From: Synechococcus sp. ATX 2A4
GTDB lineage: Bacteria; Cyanobacteriota; Cyanobacteriia; PCC-6307; Cyanobiaceae
Assembly (NCBI RefSeq): GCF_024346375.1
Contig: NZ_JAGQCV010000006.1
Span: 124,001-188,000, forward strand
Direction: 5' to 3'
DNA length: 64,000 nt
Under the pieces are notes generated by a model. It was not told the origin of the DNA, ran no database searches, and saw only the letters and a list, made by a program, of their open reading frames with translations. Positions 30,573 through 40,127 of the stretch are shown here, piece by piece; the first letter of the stretch is position 1, and every line of letters begins with the position of its first letter. The translations under genes were made by a program, and so were the position numbers.

Positions 30573-32344
30573 AGATCGGCCAGTTGGGCGTAGAGCCCAC
30601 CGGCCTGGCGCAGTTCCCGGTGGGTGCCCTGTTCGATCAGCTGGCCGCGCCGCAGCACCAGGATCCGGTCGGCGGCCTCCACGGTGGCCAGCCGGTGGGC
30701 GATCACGATCGCGGTGCGGGCGTGCAGCAGTTTGTCGAGGTCGCGCTGCAGGGTGGCTTCGGTGGAGGGATCCATGAAGGCCGTGGCTTCATCCATCACC
30801 AGCACGGAGGGGTCGCGGATCGCCACCCTTGCCACCGCCAGCAGCTGCCGCTCGCCGGAGGAAAGATTGCCGCCTCGCTCGCGCAGTTCGGTGGCCAGGC
30901 CATCGGGAAGGCGCCGGAGCAGGCCGTCGAGGCCGAGCTCACGGCAGATGCGCTCCAGTTCGTCGTCGGGAATCGCCGCATCGAGGCGCAGGTTGTCAGC
31001 CACGTTGCCGCTGAACAGGAAGGTGTCCTGCAGCACCACCCCCAGCCGCTGACGCAGCGTGAGGCTGGGCAGCTCGCGGATGTCGATGCCATCGAGCAGG
31101 ATTCGCCCCTGCTGCGGTTCGTAGAGCCGGCAGAGCAGGCGGATCACGGTGGTCTTGCCGGAGCCGGTGGGGCCCACCAGCGCCACATGCTCGCCAGGGG
31201 CGATGCGAAAACTGAGGTCGGTGAGGATCGGGTCGTCGGGCCGGTAGGCGAACGACACGTTCTCGAAGATCACCTCGCCCTCGCTGGCCCGTTCACGGCC
31301 GGAGCGGCGGGCGGCGGCGGTGCGCTGCTCCATGGCCAGATCGCTGATCTCGATCGGTTCCTCCAGCAACTCACCGATGCGCTGCACGGCCGTCAGGCCG
31401 CCCTGGATCTGGGTGAAGCGCTCCGCCAGCTGGCGCAGTGGATCGAACAGGCGCTGGGAAAACAGGATGAAGGTGGTGAGGGTGCCCAGGCCGATGGCGC
31501 CATCGGTGACCATCCAGCCCCCCAGGGCCAGCACGAGCGCCACCGCCGAGAGGGCCACCCACTCGATGAAGGCGGAGATCGAACTTTCGTAGAAGATCGT
31601 GCCGTCGACCGCCTTGCGGTAAGCGTTGGTGGTGACGCCGAAGCGGGCGCTGTTGACGGCCTCGCGCCGGAACATCTGCACCACATCCAGGCCCTGCAGG
31701 TTTTCCTGGAGATCGGCGTTGAGCTGGCTGAGCTCTTCGCGGACGCGGTAATTGGCTTTGCGGTAGCGCCCCTGCAGCCAGAGGATCACCACCACCACCG
31801 GGATCTGGATCAGCAGCAGCAGGGCGCCGAGGCGGAACTCGATCGAGAGCATGGTGACAGCGATCACCACCAGGGTCACCAGGTCGGCGAGCACGCCGAT
31901 GGCGCCGCTGCCGAACACTTCGGCCAGGGCGTCGACATCGCTGGTGAGGCGGGTGAGCAGCTTGCCCACCGGCGTGCGGTCGTGGAAGCGCAGCGACAGG
32001 GCCATCGCATGGCGGAACAGGTCGTCGCGGATGCGGGCGGTGAGGCGTTGCCCCACGGCCTGCACGCTGTAGCTCTGCACCCCCTGCAGCGCCAGGCGCA
32101 CCAGCACGGCCGCCAGCAGGCACAGCACCAGGGTGCGCATCGCCATGGCCACGCTCTGGCCCACCAGCCAGGCGGCCCTGGGCTCGTTGCGCAGCACCGA
32201 GATCGCCTGGCCCACCAGCAGCGGCTGCACGGCCGCCGAAAAGGCGACGGGGATCAGCAGCAGCAGCGTGAGCAGCAACCGGCGGCGGTCGCGGCCGAGA
32301 TAGGGAACGAGCTTGAGCAGCCGCTGGCGGTCAAGGGCGGCCAT
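30545..32344 (-). CDS. ABC transporter half-molecule (MsbA/MDR type), fused membrane and ATPase domains
   Basis: 599 residues. A six-helix exporter domain occupies the first 310 residues; the ATPase domain has Walker A GPTGSGKTTV, signature LSSGERQ, Walker B VLVMDEATAFMD and the H-loop IVIAHRLAT. It is expected to homodimerise and export a lipid, peptide or drug-like molecule. The start overlaps the stop of hisG (TGATG), so the two are co-transcribed, a pairing seen in other cyanobacteria by my recollection. Confidence 0.88.
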   Translation of the reverse strand: MAALDRQRLLKLVPYLGRDRRRLLLTLLLLIPVAFSAAVQPLLVGQAISVLRNEPRAAWLVGQSVAMAMRTLVLCLLAAVLVRLALQGVQSYSVQAVGQRLTARIRDDLFRHAMALSLRFHDRTPVGKLLTRLTSDVDALAEVFGSGAIGVLADLVTLVVIAVTMLSIEFRLGALLLLIQIPVVVVILWLQGRYRKANYRVREELSQLNADLQENLQGLDVVQMFRREAVNSARFGVTTNAYRKAVDGTIFYESSISAFIEWVALSAVALVLALGGWMVTDGAIGLGTLTTFILFSQRLFDPLRQLAERFTQIQGGLTAVQRIGELLEEPIEISDLAMEQRTAAARRSGRERASEGEVIFENVSFAYRPDDPILTDLSFRIAPGEHVALVGPTGSGKTTVIRLLCRLYEPQQGRILLDGIDIRELPSLTLRQRLGVVLQDTFLFSGNVADNLRLDAAIPDDELERICRELGLDGLLRRLPDGLATELRERGGNLSSGERQLLAVARVAIRDPSVLVMDEATAFMDPSTEATLQRDLDKLLHARTAIVIAHRLATVEAADRILVLRRGQLIEQGTHRELRQAGGLYAQLADLQERGLARL

Positions 32345-32988
32345 CAGCGCGCCTCCACACGGGCCGCCGCCACCCGGTCGATGATCGTTTGCAGCTGGCC
32401 TTGATCGAGCCGCAGGGCCAGGGGATGGCCGATCAGGCGGGCGGTGCTGTGGAACAGGTCCTCGATCGCCACCAGCCCGTTGTCGCGCAGGGTGCGGCCG
32501 GTGGCCACCAGATCCACGATCGCCTCCGACATGCCGGTGATCGGGCCCAGCTCCACCGAACCGGTGAGATGAATGAGCTCCACCGGCAGGTCGAGCTGGT
32601 TGAAGAAGGTTTCGGCGCAGCGCACGAACTTGCTGGCCACGCGGCAGTGGGCCGGCAGATCAGCGGCCCGGCGGTAGCCGCTGCTCGCCTTCACCGCCAC
32701 GGCCATGCGGCAGCCACCGAAGCCGAGGTCAACCAGGGGGGCCACGGGCAGCTGGTGCTCCCGCAGCACGTCTTCGCCGACGATGCCGAGCTGGGCCTGG
32801 CCGTAGGCCACATACACCGGCACATCGGCGTTCCGCACCAGCAGGGCGCGGGCGGTGCCGCACGGGCTGGGCACCATCAACTGGCGGTTGTCGCTGTCGA
32901 GCAGGGCGGCGAAATCCAGACCGGCCGCGGCAAGGCAGCGCACCGAATCCTTCAGCAGGGCCCCTTTGGCCAGAGCAACGGTGATCAT
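32344..32988 (-). CDS. hisG: ATP phosphoribosyltransferase, short form
   Basis: First step of histidine synthesis: ATP plus PRPP. 214 residues from ATG 32988, starting [19 protein letters not shown]. This is the short form, which needs the regulatory HisZ partner (not in this window). Family motifs: [30 protein letters not shown] and [20 protein letters not shown], the PRPP-binding loop. It diverges from the glyoxalase II gene over only 29 bases. Confidence 0.93.
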   Translation of the reverse strand: MITVALAKGALLKDSVRCLAAAGLDFAALLDSDNRQLMVPSPCGTARALLVRNADVPVYVAYGQAQLGIVGEDVLREHQLPVAPLVDLGFGGCRMAVAVKASSGYRRAADLPAHCRVASKFVRCAETFFNQLDLPVELIHLTGSVELGPITGMSEAIVDLVATGRTLRDNGLVAIEDLFHSTARLIGHPLALRLDQGQLQTIIDRVAAARVEAR

Positions 32989-33017
32989 GGGCGTGCTCCG
33001 CAGGCTGAACTTTACCG

Positions 33018-33848
33018 ATGCAGACCTCCCGCAGCGAGCCGCCGGCCGTGGCGGCAACGGGCGGGCGGCCTCCAGCGCTGGCCGTGTCGCTGATCCCGGT
33101 GCTGAACGACAACTACGTCTTCGTGCTGCACGACCCCCTGGCGGCAGGGGCGGCCCCCGGCCGGGCGGTGGTGGTGGATCCCGCCGTGGCGCCGCCGGTG
33201 CGCGCCTGGCTGGAGTCCCACCGGCTGGAGCTGGTGGCCGTGCTGCAGACCCACCATCACTCCGATCACATCGGTGGCACCGCCGGCCTGCTGGAGCGCT
33301 GGCCAGCCGCCGCGGTGATCGCCGCCGCCGCCGACCGCGAGCGCATTCCGCTCCAGACCCTCTCGGTGCGTGGCGGTGACCGCCTCAGCCTGCTGGGCCG
33401 GGCGGTGGAGGTGCTGGAGGTGCCGGGCCACACCCGTGCCCATCTGGCCTACGTGCTGCCGGCGGTGCCGGGCGGGCACGGGGAGCTGTTCTGCGGCGAC
33501 ACCCTGTTCGCCGGCGGCTGCGGGCGGCTGTTCGAGGGTTCGCCGGAGCAGATGCACCACTCGCTGCAGCAGCTGGCGCAGCTGCCGGAAAGCACGCGGG
33601 TGTGGTGCGCCCATGAGTACACCCGCGCCAACCTGCGTTGGGCCGCTGCGCTGGTGGCGGCAGAGCCAGAGGCTGCTGCGGGTGCGATCACGGCGCGACT
33701 GGCGGCGGTGGAGCAGGCCCGCAGCCAGGGCCAGGCCACCATCCCCAGCACGATCGCGCTGGAGCGCGCCACCAATCTCTTCCTGCGTGCCGGCAGCGCC
33801 GCCACGCTCGCCGCGCTGCGCCGGCACAAGGAGGGCTGGCAAGGCTGA
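33018..33848 (+). CDS. gloB: Hydroxyacylglutathione hydrolase (glyoxalase II)
   Basis: Metallo-beta-lactamase fold, 276 residues. The metal motif THHHSDH is at residues 78-84, with further ligands in GHTRAH and [17 protein letters not shown], and the family-specific [13 protein letters not shown]. It hydrolyses S-lactoylglutathione in methylglyoxal detoxification. Family proteins start around [11 protein letters not shown], so the 23 residues before it (ATG 33018) may be an extension and a GTG close to 33081 is an alternative. Confidence 0.9.
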   Translation: MQTSRSEPPAVAATGGRPPALAVSLIPVLNDNYVFVLHDPLAAGAAPGRAVVVDPAVAPPVRAWLESHRLELVAVLQTHHHSDHIGGTAGLLERWPAAAVIAAAADRERIPLQTLSVRGGDRLSLLGRAVEVLEVPGHTRAHLAYVLPAVPGGHGELFCGDTLFAGGCGRLFEGSPEQMHHSLQQLAQLPESTRVWCAHEYTRANLRWAAALVAAEPEAAAGAITARLAAVEQARSQGQATIPSTIALERATNLFLRAGSAATLAALRRHKEGWQG

Positions 33849-33861
33849 GGCGCCAGGGGGC

Positions 33862-34953
33862 TCAGTGGCAGGGCAGCAGGGGTAGTCGCTGGGGAAAGAG
33901 CAGGGCCGGTTGCTGGGGCCGCAGGCTGAGGCGGCAGCGTTCGGAGAGCTGGAAGGTGCGCTCCAGCGGCAGGCGCAGCCGCAACCGGAACGGGGCCCCC
34001 TGGGGCTGCTCCAGCTCCACCTGCAGCAGCCATTCCCGGCCCAGGAATTCCCGCCCCATCACCCAGGCGCTGCCTGCTGGATCGGGGGTGAGATCCAGGG
34101 CGCTGGGCTGGAGCAACACCTCCGCCGGCGCCCCGTCCGGGCATGGGGAGGCCGCAGCCCCGGAGAGGGGGGCGAAGGCCCCCAGCGCCGTGATCACCTG
34201 GCCGTTGCGCCACTGGGCCGGCAGCAGGTTGCGTTGCAGCACGAAATGGCCCACGAAGGCGGTGGCGGGATGCTCCACCAGCTCCTGCGGCGGCGCGCAC
34301 TGGTGCAATCGTCCGTCCTTGAGCACCGCCACCCGGTCGCAGATCGCCAGCGCCTCTTCCGGGTCGTGGGTGACGATCAGGCCGCTGGCGCCGCAGCGGC
34401 TGAGCACGCCCGGCAGTTCGCTGCGCAGCCGCAGCCGCACGTCCACATCCAGGTTGGAGAAGGGTTCATCGAGCAGCACCAGCTCCGGTGCCGGCGCCAG
34501 TGCCCGGGCCAGGGCCAGCCGTTGCCGCTGGCCGCCGGAGAGTTCGTGCGGATAGCGCTGCTCCAGGCCCGCCAGGCCCAGCAGATCAAGCAGCCAGGCG
34601 GCCCGGCTGCGGTCCTGGCGGGGCCGCAGACCGAAGCAGGTGTTCTGCCAGGCATCGAGGTGGGGAAACAGGGCGTAGTCCTGAAAGACCATGCCCACGC
34701 CGCGTCGCTCCGGCGGCACCCACACGGCCGGACCGGCCACCTGCCGGCCCTGCACCGTCACCTGCCCCCGCGAGGGCCGCTCGAAACCGGCGATCAGGCG
34801 CAGCAGGGTGGTTTTGCCACAGCCGGAGGGACCCAGCAGGCCCACCAGTTCGCCTGGGGCCAGCTGCAGGTTGATGTCTTCCAGCGCCCAGTCGGTTGCT
34901 TCGCCAGCGCCGCCGCCGCGGCCGTAGCGGTGCCACACGCCAACGAGCTGCAC
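33862..34953 (-). CDS. ABC transporter ATP-binding protein, iron(III)/FutC-like
   Basis: 363 residues. ATPase domain with Walker A GPSGCGKTT, Q-loop VFQDYALFPHL, signature LSGGQRQRLALARAL, Walker B LVLLDEPFSNLDVD, and a C-terminal TOBE-like regulatory region (about 250-360). The family imports ferric iron, spermidine/putrescine or sulfate; the short GVGMVFQDYALFPHLDA form and TOBE region fit FbpC/FutC best. No permease or binding-protein gene is adjacent, so it serves components encoded elsewhere. Confidence 0.78.
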   Translation of the reverse strand: MQLVGVWHRYGRGGGAGEATDWALEDINLQLAPGELVGLLGPSGCGKTTLLRLIAGFERPSRGQVTVQGRQVAGPAVWVPPERRGVGMVFQDYALFPHLDAWQNTCFGLRPRQDRSRAAWLLDLLGLAGLEQRYPHELSGGQRQRLALARALAPAPELVLLDEPFSNLDVDVRLRLRSELPGVLSRCGASGLIVTHDPEEALAICDRVAVLKDGRLHQCAPPQELVEHPATAFVGHFVLQRNLLPAQWRNGQVITALGAFAPLSGAAASPCPDGAPAEVLLQPSALDLTPDPAGSAWVMGREFLGREWLLQVELEQPQGAPFRLRLRLPLERTFQLSERCRLSLRPQQPALLFPQRLPLLPCH

Positions 34954-35070
34954 GGGATCGGCCGGCGTTGCGTCGCCGCGGGCGTTGACCGCCGCCGTGT
35001 CAGTGGCGGAAATCCCGGTGGAACTGGCGATAGGACACCCTTAAGCTCGTTTTTCCCATCTTCCAACGCC

Positions 35071-35472
35071 ATGGGCGCCGGCATGGCCATCGAGGCGATT
35101 CACACCCCTGCCGCTCCTGAGCCGGTGGGCCCCTACAACCAGGCCGTGCGGGCGGGTGGCTGGCTGTTCTGTTCCGGACAGATCGCCCTTGATCCCGTCA
35201 GCGGCGTGATGGTGGGCGACGGAGATGTGGAAGCCGAGACCCGCCAGGTGCTCAGCAACCTCGTGGCGGTGCTGCAGGCGGCAGGCAGCGGCCCGGATCA
35301 GGTGGTGCGCACCACGGTGTTTCTGGCCGACCTGGCCGATTTCGCCCGGGTGAACGCCATCTACGCCGAGACCTTCCAGGGGCCGGTTCCTCCCGCCCGC
35401 GCCTGCGTGGAAGTGGCGGCCCTGCCCCGGGGCGCGCGGGTGGAAATCGACTGCATGGCGGTGGTCGTTTGA
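35071..35472 (+). CDS. RidA family reactive-intermediate deaminase
   Basis: 133 residues from ATG 35071. Family motifs: PVGPYNQAVRAGGWLFCSGQ, VVRTTVFLADLADFARVN and the end PPARACVEVAALPRGARVEI with the substrate-binding arginine (second R of PPARAC). It hydrolyses 2-aminoacrylate and similar enamines from pyridoxal enzymes. The frame is open far upstream but that part is antisense to the ABC gene. Transcribed divergently from the futC-like gene over about 117 bases. Confidence 0.92.
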   Translation: MGAGMAIEAIHTPAAPEPVGPYNQAVRAGGWLFCSGQIALDPVSGVMVGDGDVEAETRQVLSNLVAVLQAAGSGPDQVVRTTVFLADLADFARVNAIYAETFQGPVPPARACVEVAALPRGARVEIDCMAVVV

Positions 35473-35510
35473 AGCCCAGTGGGGCTGCCGTCAGGTAACG
35501 AACACGACAT

Positions 35511-35543
35511 CACGTAGTCGACGTGACAGTCCGCAGCTGTCAC
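35511..35543 (+). promoter_or_regulatory. Two overlapping, mutually exclusive hairpins in the leader of the 35578 gene
   Basis: CACGT-AGTCG-ACGTG (35511-35525) and GTGACAG-TCCGCAG-CTGTCAC (35523-35543) are both perfect inverted repeats and share the GTG at 35523-35525, so only one can form at a time. They lie 35-67 bases before the next ATG. They could act as an RNA switch or as overlapping operators; no ligand domain is recognised. Confidence 0.45.
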
Positions 35544-35577
35544 AGGACCGACACTGACTCTCTGCCTCACGACGTTC

Positions 35578-35844
35578 ATGGCGTTCTCCCCCTTTCGTCG
35601 CTCTGCCTCCGCCGCCGGTTCGCAGCGTCTTTACCGCTTGGTGGACCGCCAGTGCGCTCCCCATCCGGTGCTCGACGACCACTTCGAATCGATGGATGCG
35701 GCCTGGGAGGCGGCGCTGAGCTGGTGGGAGGAACAGGCCTGCGCGGTGGAGCAACCGATCGAAATCGGCATCGAAGTGAGCACCCCCCGCGGTGACTGGC
35801 GCACCCTGCGCTACCCGGGTGGCTGGCCGGGCCTGATGCACTGA
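35578..35844 (+). CDS. Small conserved-looking hypothetical protein
   Basis: 88 residues, MAFSPFRRSASAAGSQRLYR at the start, then an acidic, tryptophan-rich stretch (SMDAAWEAALSWWEEQA) and a C-terminal beta-like part (EIGIEVSTPRGDWRTLRYPG). Soluble, no motif I can name. Good codon character and ATG placed after a structured 105-base leader support expression. Function unknown. Confidence 0.65.
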   Translation: MAFSPFRRSASAAGSQRLYRLVDRQCAPHPVLDDHFESMDAAWEAALSWWEEQACAVEQPIEIGIEVSTPRGDWRTLRYPGGWPGLMH

Positions 35845-35892
35845 GCACTAGGTGCGGCCTAATGCACTGAAAGGATCGCTAGTCTCGGCGCG

Positions 35893-36288
35893 TTGTTTCA
35901 TGCGAGCCGCTGCATCAGCGGATCAAGAAGGTCATCACAATCGGCGTTCTTTCGCTTGCTCTGTTTGGCGGCCTGGTCACCGTTGCTTCAGCTCAGTTCA
36001 CCGGCCCAGGTGCTGGCCCCGGCTCCAGGCCGCACCAGCACAACCGCCCAGGCCCGTGACGCCCGCCTCGGCACCTATCTCACGCTCACCGGCACCATTG
36101 CGTCGCGCAAGCGTGAAAACTATTTCACCTTCCGCGACGCCTCGGGCACCATCCACGTGGAGATCGAAGACGCGATCTGGAAGAACCGGCCAGTGGGCCC
36201 CAACGACAGGGTGAAGCTCGTGGCCGAAGTGGACCAGGGCTCCCGCGGCCGTTACCTCTGGGTGAAGTCGCTCACGCTGGTGGATTGA
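35893..36288 (+). CDS. YgiW/YdeI-type OB-fold stress protein, N-terminus frameshifted
   Basis: The C-terminal 80 residues match bacterial BOF proteins of the YgiW type, periplasmic OB folds linked to stress tolerance: LTLTGTIASRKRENYFTF, RDASGTIHVEIEDAIW and VKLVAEVDQGSRGRYLWVKS. The frame gives a TTG start at 35893 and an unusual N-terminus. In another frame the same DNA (35922-36056) encodes a classic signal peptide (KKVITIGVLSLALFGGLVTV, then ASAQFTGPG) like that of YgiW, but it starts with ATC instead of ATG and ends in a stop. So the gene looks frameshifted near 36000-36050; either a pseudogene, a sequencing error, or a TTG-started variant. Confidence 0.6.
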   Translation: MFHASRCISGSRRSSQSAFFRLLCLAAWSPLLQLSSPAQVLAPAPGRTSTTAQARDARLGTYLTLTGTIASRKRENYFTFRDASGTIHVEIEDAIWKNRPVGPNDRVKLVAEVDQGSRGRYLWVKSLTLVD

Positions 36289-36352
36289 CCGCTGCGGCGG
36301 TGCGGTTTGGCGGCGCGGTGGCTGCAGTCTCTGGCGGCTTCCAGCTGATCGC

Positions 36353-37606
36353 TCAGCCGGCCTCCAGCTGCTGCCGCAGCGGGGGCGGCAGGCGAATCCC
36401 CGAAAGAAAGGCGAGCGCCACCAGCAGGCAGGAGGCCCAGAGGCAGGCCTGAAGGCCGCCCACCAGGAACAGGGCGCCCGAGAGCAAGGTGCCCACCAGC
36501 CGGCCGGCCGCATTGGCCATGTAATAGAAGCCCACGTTGAGGCTCACTGATTCGGCATCGGTGTAGGCCAGCACCATGTAGCTGTGAATCGATGAGTTCA
36601 TCGCGAACACGACCCCGAAGGCGGCCAGACCCACCACCAATGCCACGCCGGGATTGCCCACTTCTCGCCACAGGCTGATAGCGATCAGGCCAGGAATGGC
36701 GGTGAGCACGGCGCTCCAGAACTGCACAGCAGACACCCCTGGCGGGCCGCTTTTGCCCCAGCTGCGCCGCAGGGCCGGTACTGAGGCCTGCACGATGCCG
36801 TAACCGATCACCCACAGGCCCATGAAGCCGCCGGCCTCCCAGTATTTCCAGCCCAGCACCGACTGCAGAAACACCGGCAGGGCCACCACGAACCACACAT
36901 CCCGGGCGCCGAAGAGGAAGAAACGGGCTGTGGAGAGCACGTTGATGCCCTTCGATTTGGAGAACATCGCGGTGATGGCGGGCGATTCCTTCATGCGGCC
37001 GATCTCACCGGGTAGCACCAGGGTCATCAGGAAGGCAAGGAACAGGCCGGCGGCCATGGTGCCCACGGCGGCACTGAAGCCGATCGTGGTGAGCAGCACC
37101 CCGCCGAGGAAGAAGCCCACCCCCTTGAGGGCATTCTTGGAACCGGTGAGGATCGCCACCCATTTGAACAGTTGGTTCTCGCCCCGGGCGTGATCGTCGG
37201 GGGTTTCCGGTACCACGGTTTTGATAGCGCTCTTGGCACTCATCTTGTTGAGGTCCTTGGCGATGCCGCTGATCGCCTGGGCCACCATCACGTAGGCCAC
37301 GCTCCACCAGCGGGGCCAGTCGTCGGCCACCGGAATCAGCATCAGCAGGGCGCCCACCTGCAGCAAGGTGCCGGCCCAGAGGGTGAGCCGCAGCCCGAAG
37401 CGGGCCCCCAGCCAGCCGCCATAGAGGTTGGTGACGATGCCGAAGAACTCGTAGAACAGAAACAGAAAGGCGATCTCCAGGGTGGTGTACCCCAGCTGGT
37501 GAAAGTGGAACACCACGAGCATGCGCAGCGCCCCGTCGGTGAGGGTGAAGGCCCAGTAGTTGGCCGTCACGATGCCGTATTGCTGCAGGGCCGTGAGCTG
37601 CTTCAT
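36353..37606 (-). CDS. arsJ: Organoarsenical efflux MFS transporter ArsJ
   Basis: 417 residues, twelve-helix major-facilitator protein. Family stretches include [60 protein letters not shown] and [20 protein letters not shown]. ArsJ exports 1-arseno-3-phosphoglycerate, which the partner dehydrogenase makes from arsenate and glyceraldehyde-3-phosphate. The start overlaps the end of that gene by four bases. Confidence 0.93.
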   Translation of the reverse strand: MKQLTALQQYGIVTANYWAFTLTDGALRMLVVFHFHQLGYTTLEIAFLFLFYEFFGIVTNLYGGWLGARFGLRLTLWAGTLLQVGALLMLIPVADDWPRWWSVAYVMVAQAISGIAKDLNKMSAKSAIKTVVPETPDDHARGENQLFKWVAILTGSKNALKGVGFFLGGVLLTTIGFSAAVGTMAAGLFLAFLMTLVLPGEIGRMKESPAITAMFSKSKGINVLSTARFFLFGARDVWFVVALPVFLQSVLGWKYWEAGGFMGLWVIGYGIVQASVPALRRSWGKSGPPGVSAVQFWSAVLTAIPGLIAISLWREVGNPGVALVVGLAAFGVVFAMNSSIHSYMVLAYTDAESVSLNVGFYYMANAAGRLVGTLLSGALFLVGGLQACLWASCLLVALAFLSGIRLPPPLRQQLEAG

Positions 37607-38661
37607 GACCGGGCACCCTGGGATACCGCCGCCAGGCCAGCACCTTCAAGCGCCGCCACGTGGCAGGCCAGATCAGCCATGCGGCAGCTGTAACCCCACT
37701 CGTTGTCGTACCAGGCGAACACCTTGAGCTGGGTGCCGTTCACCACCATCGTCGAGAGGGCATCAACGATCGAGCTGCGGCTGTCGTTGAGGTAATCCAC
37801 CGACACCAGCGGCCGCTCCTCGTAGCCCAGGATTCCCTGTAGCGGGCCGGCGGCGGCGGCAGTGAAGGCACCGTTCACCTCCTCCACGCTCACGGCGCGC
37901 TCAAGCTCGAACACCGCATCGGTGATTGAGGCATTCAGCAGCGGCACGCGTATGGCATGGCCGTTGAGCTTGCCCTGCAGTTCGGGGAAGATCATGCCGA
38001 TCGCCTTGGCCGATCCGGTGGTGGTGGGGATCAGCGAGTTGGTGGCGGAGCGGGCGCGGCGCAGGTCGGATTTGAAGGCATCGATCACCACCTGGGTGTT
38101 GGTGATGTTGTGCAGGGTAGTGATCGAGCCGTGGCGAATGCCGAAGCTTTCCTGCACCACCTTCACCACCGGCGCCAGGCAGTTGGTGGTGCAGGAGGCG
38201 GCGGTGAGCAGGCGGTGGCGGCTGGGTTCGTAGAGGTGGTGGTTGATGCCGTAAACCACGTTGAGCGCTTCTGCCCCCGCGATCACGCCTTTCACCGGGC
38301 AGGCCACAATCACCCGCTTCAGGCCCAACTCGCTGAAGTAGGGCTCGAGTGTTTCGGGCGTTTTGATCTTGCCGCTGCATTCGAGCACCAGATCCACGCC
38401 AGCCTGGGCCCAGGGCACGGCAGTGGGATCCTTGTGGCGGCTGTAGCTCACGGCGTGACCCGCCACCCGGAAGCCGTCGGCGTCGGCCTGCACCGCCTCT
38501 GGCCAACGGCCATGCACGGAGTCGAATTCGAGCAGGTGGGCGGCGGTGGCAGCATCGCCGGCCGGGTCGTTGACGTGCACCAGCGCGATGCCGGGGCGGC
38601 CCCAGAGGGCGCGGAACACCAGGCGGCCGATGCGGCCAAAGCCGTTGATGCCGATCTTCAT
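37603..38661 (-). CDS. ArsJ-associated glyceraldehyde-3-phosphate dehydrogenase
   Basis: 352 residues, phosphorylating GAPDH: Rossmann motif [15 protein letters not shown] at the N-terminus, catalytic cysteine in [11 protein letters not shown] near residue 156, and [15 protein letters not shown] at the end. In ars operons it incorporates arsenate in place of phosphate, forming the labile 1-arseno-3-phosphoglycerate that ArsJ exports. First gene of the gapdh-arsJ pair and divergent from arsR; the palindrome at 38692-38707 lies in its upstream region. Confidence 0.93.
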   Translation of the reverse strand: MKIGINGFGRIGRLVFRALWGRPGIALVHVNDPAGDAATAAHLLEFDSVHGRWPEAVQADADGFRVAGHAVSYSRHKDPTAVPWAQAGVDLVLECSGKIKTPETLEPYFSELGLKRVIVACPVKGVIAGAEALNVVYGINHHLYEPSRHRLLTAASCTTNCLAPVVKVVQESFGIRHGSITTLHNITNTQVVIDAFKSDLRRARSATNSLIPTTTGSAKAIGMIFPELQGKLNGHAIRVPLLNASITDAVFELERAVSVEEVNGAFTAAAAGPLQGILGYEERPLVSVDYLNDSRSSIVDALSTMVVNGTQLKVFAWYDNEWGYSCRMADLACHVAALEGAGLAAVSQGARS

Positions 38662-38691
38662 CCGGAAACCAGCGATACGGTGCGAACATAG

Positions 38692-38707
38692 ATCAACTAG
38701 AGTTGAT
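38692..38707. promoter_or_regulatory. Perfect palindrome, probable ArsR operator
   Basis: ATCAACT-AG-AGTTGAT: a perfect seven-base inverted repeat with two central bases, 21 bases before the arsR ATG and 30 bases before the GAPDH ATG. Its position between two divergent arsenic genes and its ArsR-family-like dyad make it the likely common operator. Confidence 0.75.
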
Positions 38708-38728
38708 GGACGATGTGTTGCTGATCAC

Positions 38729-39049
38729 ATGGGCGTGAGCAGTCCTTCAATGCAGGCCGAGCAGGCCCGAGCGCTGCTCAAGGCCCTCGCCGATCCGCTG
38801 CGGCTGCGGGTGATTGAGGCCCTCGGCGGCGGCGAGCGCTGCGTCTGTGATCTCACCACCGACCTGGACCTGGCGCAATCGAAGCTCTCCTTTCACCTCA
38901 AGGTGCTCAAGGAGTCCGGGCTGCTGGCTGATCGGCAGGAGGGCCGCTGGATTTACTACCGCCTGCGCCCCGAAGCGATCGAACAGTTGCGTGATTGGCT
39001 CGCAGATCTCTCCAGCACCTGCCACACCCCCGCTTCCCCCTGTCGTTGA
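38729..39049 (+). CDS. arsR: ArsR/SmtB family repressor
   Basis: Winged-helix metalloregulator of 106 residues from ATG 38729 (ATG 38750 also possible). The arsenite-site motif ERCVCDL carries Cys38 and Cys40, as in classical ArsR; the recognition helix is AQSKLSFHLKVLKESGLL. It should repress both the divergent GAPDH-arsJ pair and acr3 until trivalent arsenic binds. acr3 follows three bases later. Confidence 0.92.
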   Translation: MGVSSPSMQAEQARALLKALADPLRLRVIEALGGGERCVCDLTTDLDLAQSKLSFHLKVLKESGLLADRQEGRWIYYRLRPEAIEQLRDWLADLSSTCHTPASPCR

Positions 39050-39052
39050 TCC

Positions 39053-40081
39053 ATGGGCATCTTCGAGCGTTGGCTGAGTGTGTGGGTGGCCCTGGCCATC
39101 TCTGCTGGAATCGTGCTCGGCCAATGGCTGCCGGGGTTGTTCACCTCCTTGGCGGCGCTGGAAGTGGCGCGCATCAACCTTGTGATCGCAGTGCTGATCT
39201 GGATGATGATCTTTCCGATGATGCTGGCGGTGGATTTCTCCGCTGTCGGCCGCATTCGGGGCGAGCCGCAGGCGTTGATTGTCACCCTGGCGATGAACTG
39301 GCTTGTGAAGCCGTTCACGATGGCGCTGCTTGCCTGGTGGTTCATTCGTGTCCTTTACGCCGCCTGGATTCCTGCGGCCATGGCCGATCAGCTGGTGGCG
39401 GGCATGATCCTGCTGGGCATGGCGCCCTGCACCGCCATGGTGTTCGTGTGGAGCCAGCTCTGCCGCGGGAATCCCACCTACACCGTGGTTCAGGTGGCGG
39501 CCAACGACCTGGTGATGGTGCTGGCCTATGCGCCAATCGCCGGGCTGCTGCTGGGGGTGTCCCAGGTTGCGGTCCCCTGGGACACATTGCAGCTGTCGGT
39601 GGCACTGTTTGTGGTGATCCCCCTGGTGGCCGGCTGGCTCACGCGCCGCTGGATCGCCAGCGACCGGGTGATTCAGCGGCTCGAGGCACGGCTCAAGCCC
39701 TGGTCGATCGTGGCGTTGCTGGGCACGGTGGTGCTGCTGTTCGGCTTCCAGGCCACCACGATCCTGGCCAACCCGGCCTTGATCGTGCTGGTGGCGATTC
39801 CGTTGATCCTGCAGACGGTGCTGATCTTCGTGCTCACCGCCCTGTGGATGCGCCAGTGGCGCCAGCCCCACGAGCTGGCCGCACCAGGGGCCTTGATCGG
39901 GGCCTCCAACTTCTTTGAACTGGCGGTGGCTGTAGCCATCAGCCTGTTTGGTGTGCGCTCCGGCGCCGCCCTGGCCACGGTGGTGGGGGTCCTGGTGGAG
40001 GTGCCGGTGATGCTGGCTCTGGTAGCGGTGGCCAACCGCAGCCGCTGGCTGTTTCCCTACCGAGCCACCGACACCACCTGA
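39053..40081 (+). CDS. acr3: Arsenite efflux transporter Acr3
   Basis: 342 residues, ten membrane helices, bile acid:sodium symporter superfamily. Typical stretches: LVIAVLIWMMIFPMMLAVDF, a conserved cysteine in LGMAPCTAMVFVWS, VAANDLVMVLAYAPIAGLLL and GASNFFELAVAVAISLFG. It pumps arsenite out of the cytoplasm. Directly downstream of arsR. Confidence 0.93.
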   Translation: MGIFERWLSVWVALAISAGIVLGQWLPGLFTSLAALEVARINLVIAVLIWMMIFPMMLAVDFSAVGRIRGEPQALIVTLAMNWLVKPFTMALLAWWFIRVLYAAWIPAAMADQLVAGMILLGMAPCTAMVFVWSQLCRGNPTYTVVQVAANDLVMVLAYAPIAGLLLGVSQVAVPWDTLQLSVALFVVIPLVAGWLTRRWIASDRVIQRLEARLKPWSIVALLGTVVLLFGFQATTILANPALIVLVAIPLILQTVLIFVLTALWMRQWRQPHELAAPGALIGASNFFELAVAVAISLFGVRSGAALATVVGVLVEVPVMLALVAVANRSRWLFPYRATDTT

Positions 40082-40127
40082 TGGTCCGGAATCACCTGAT
40101 CCTCCACCATCTGACCGTGAGCACTGC

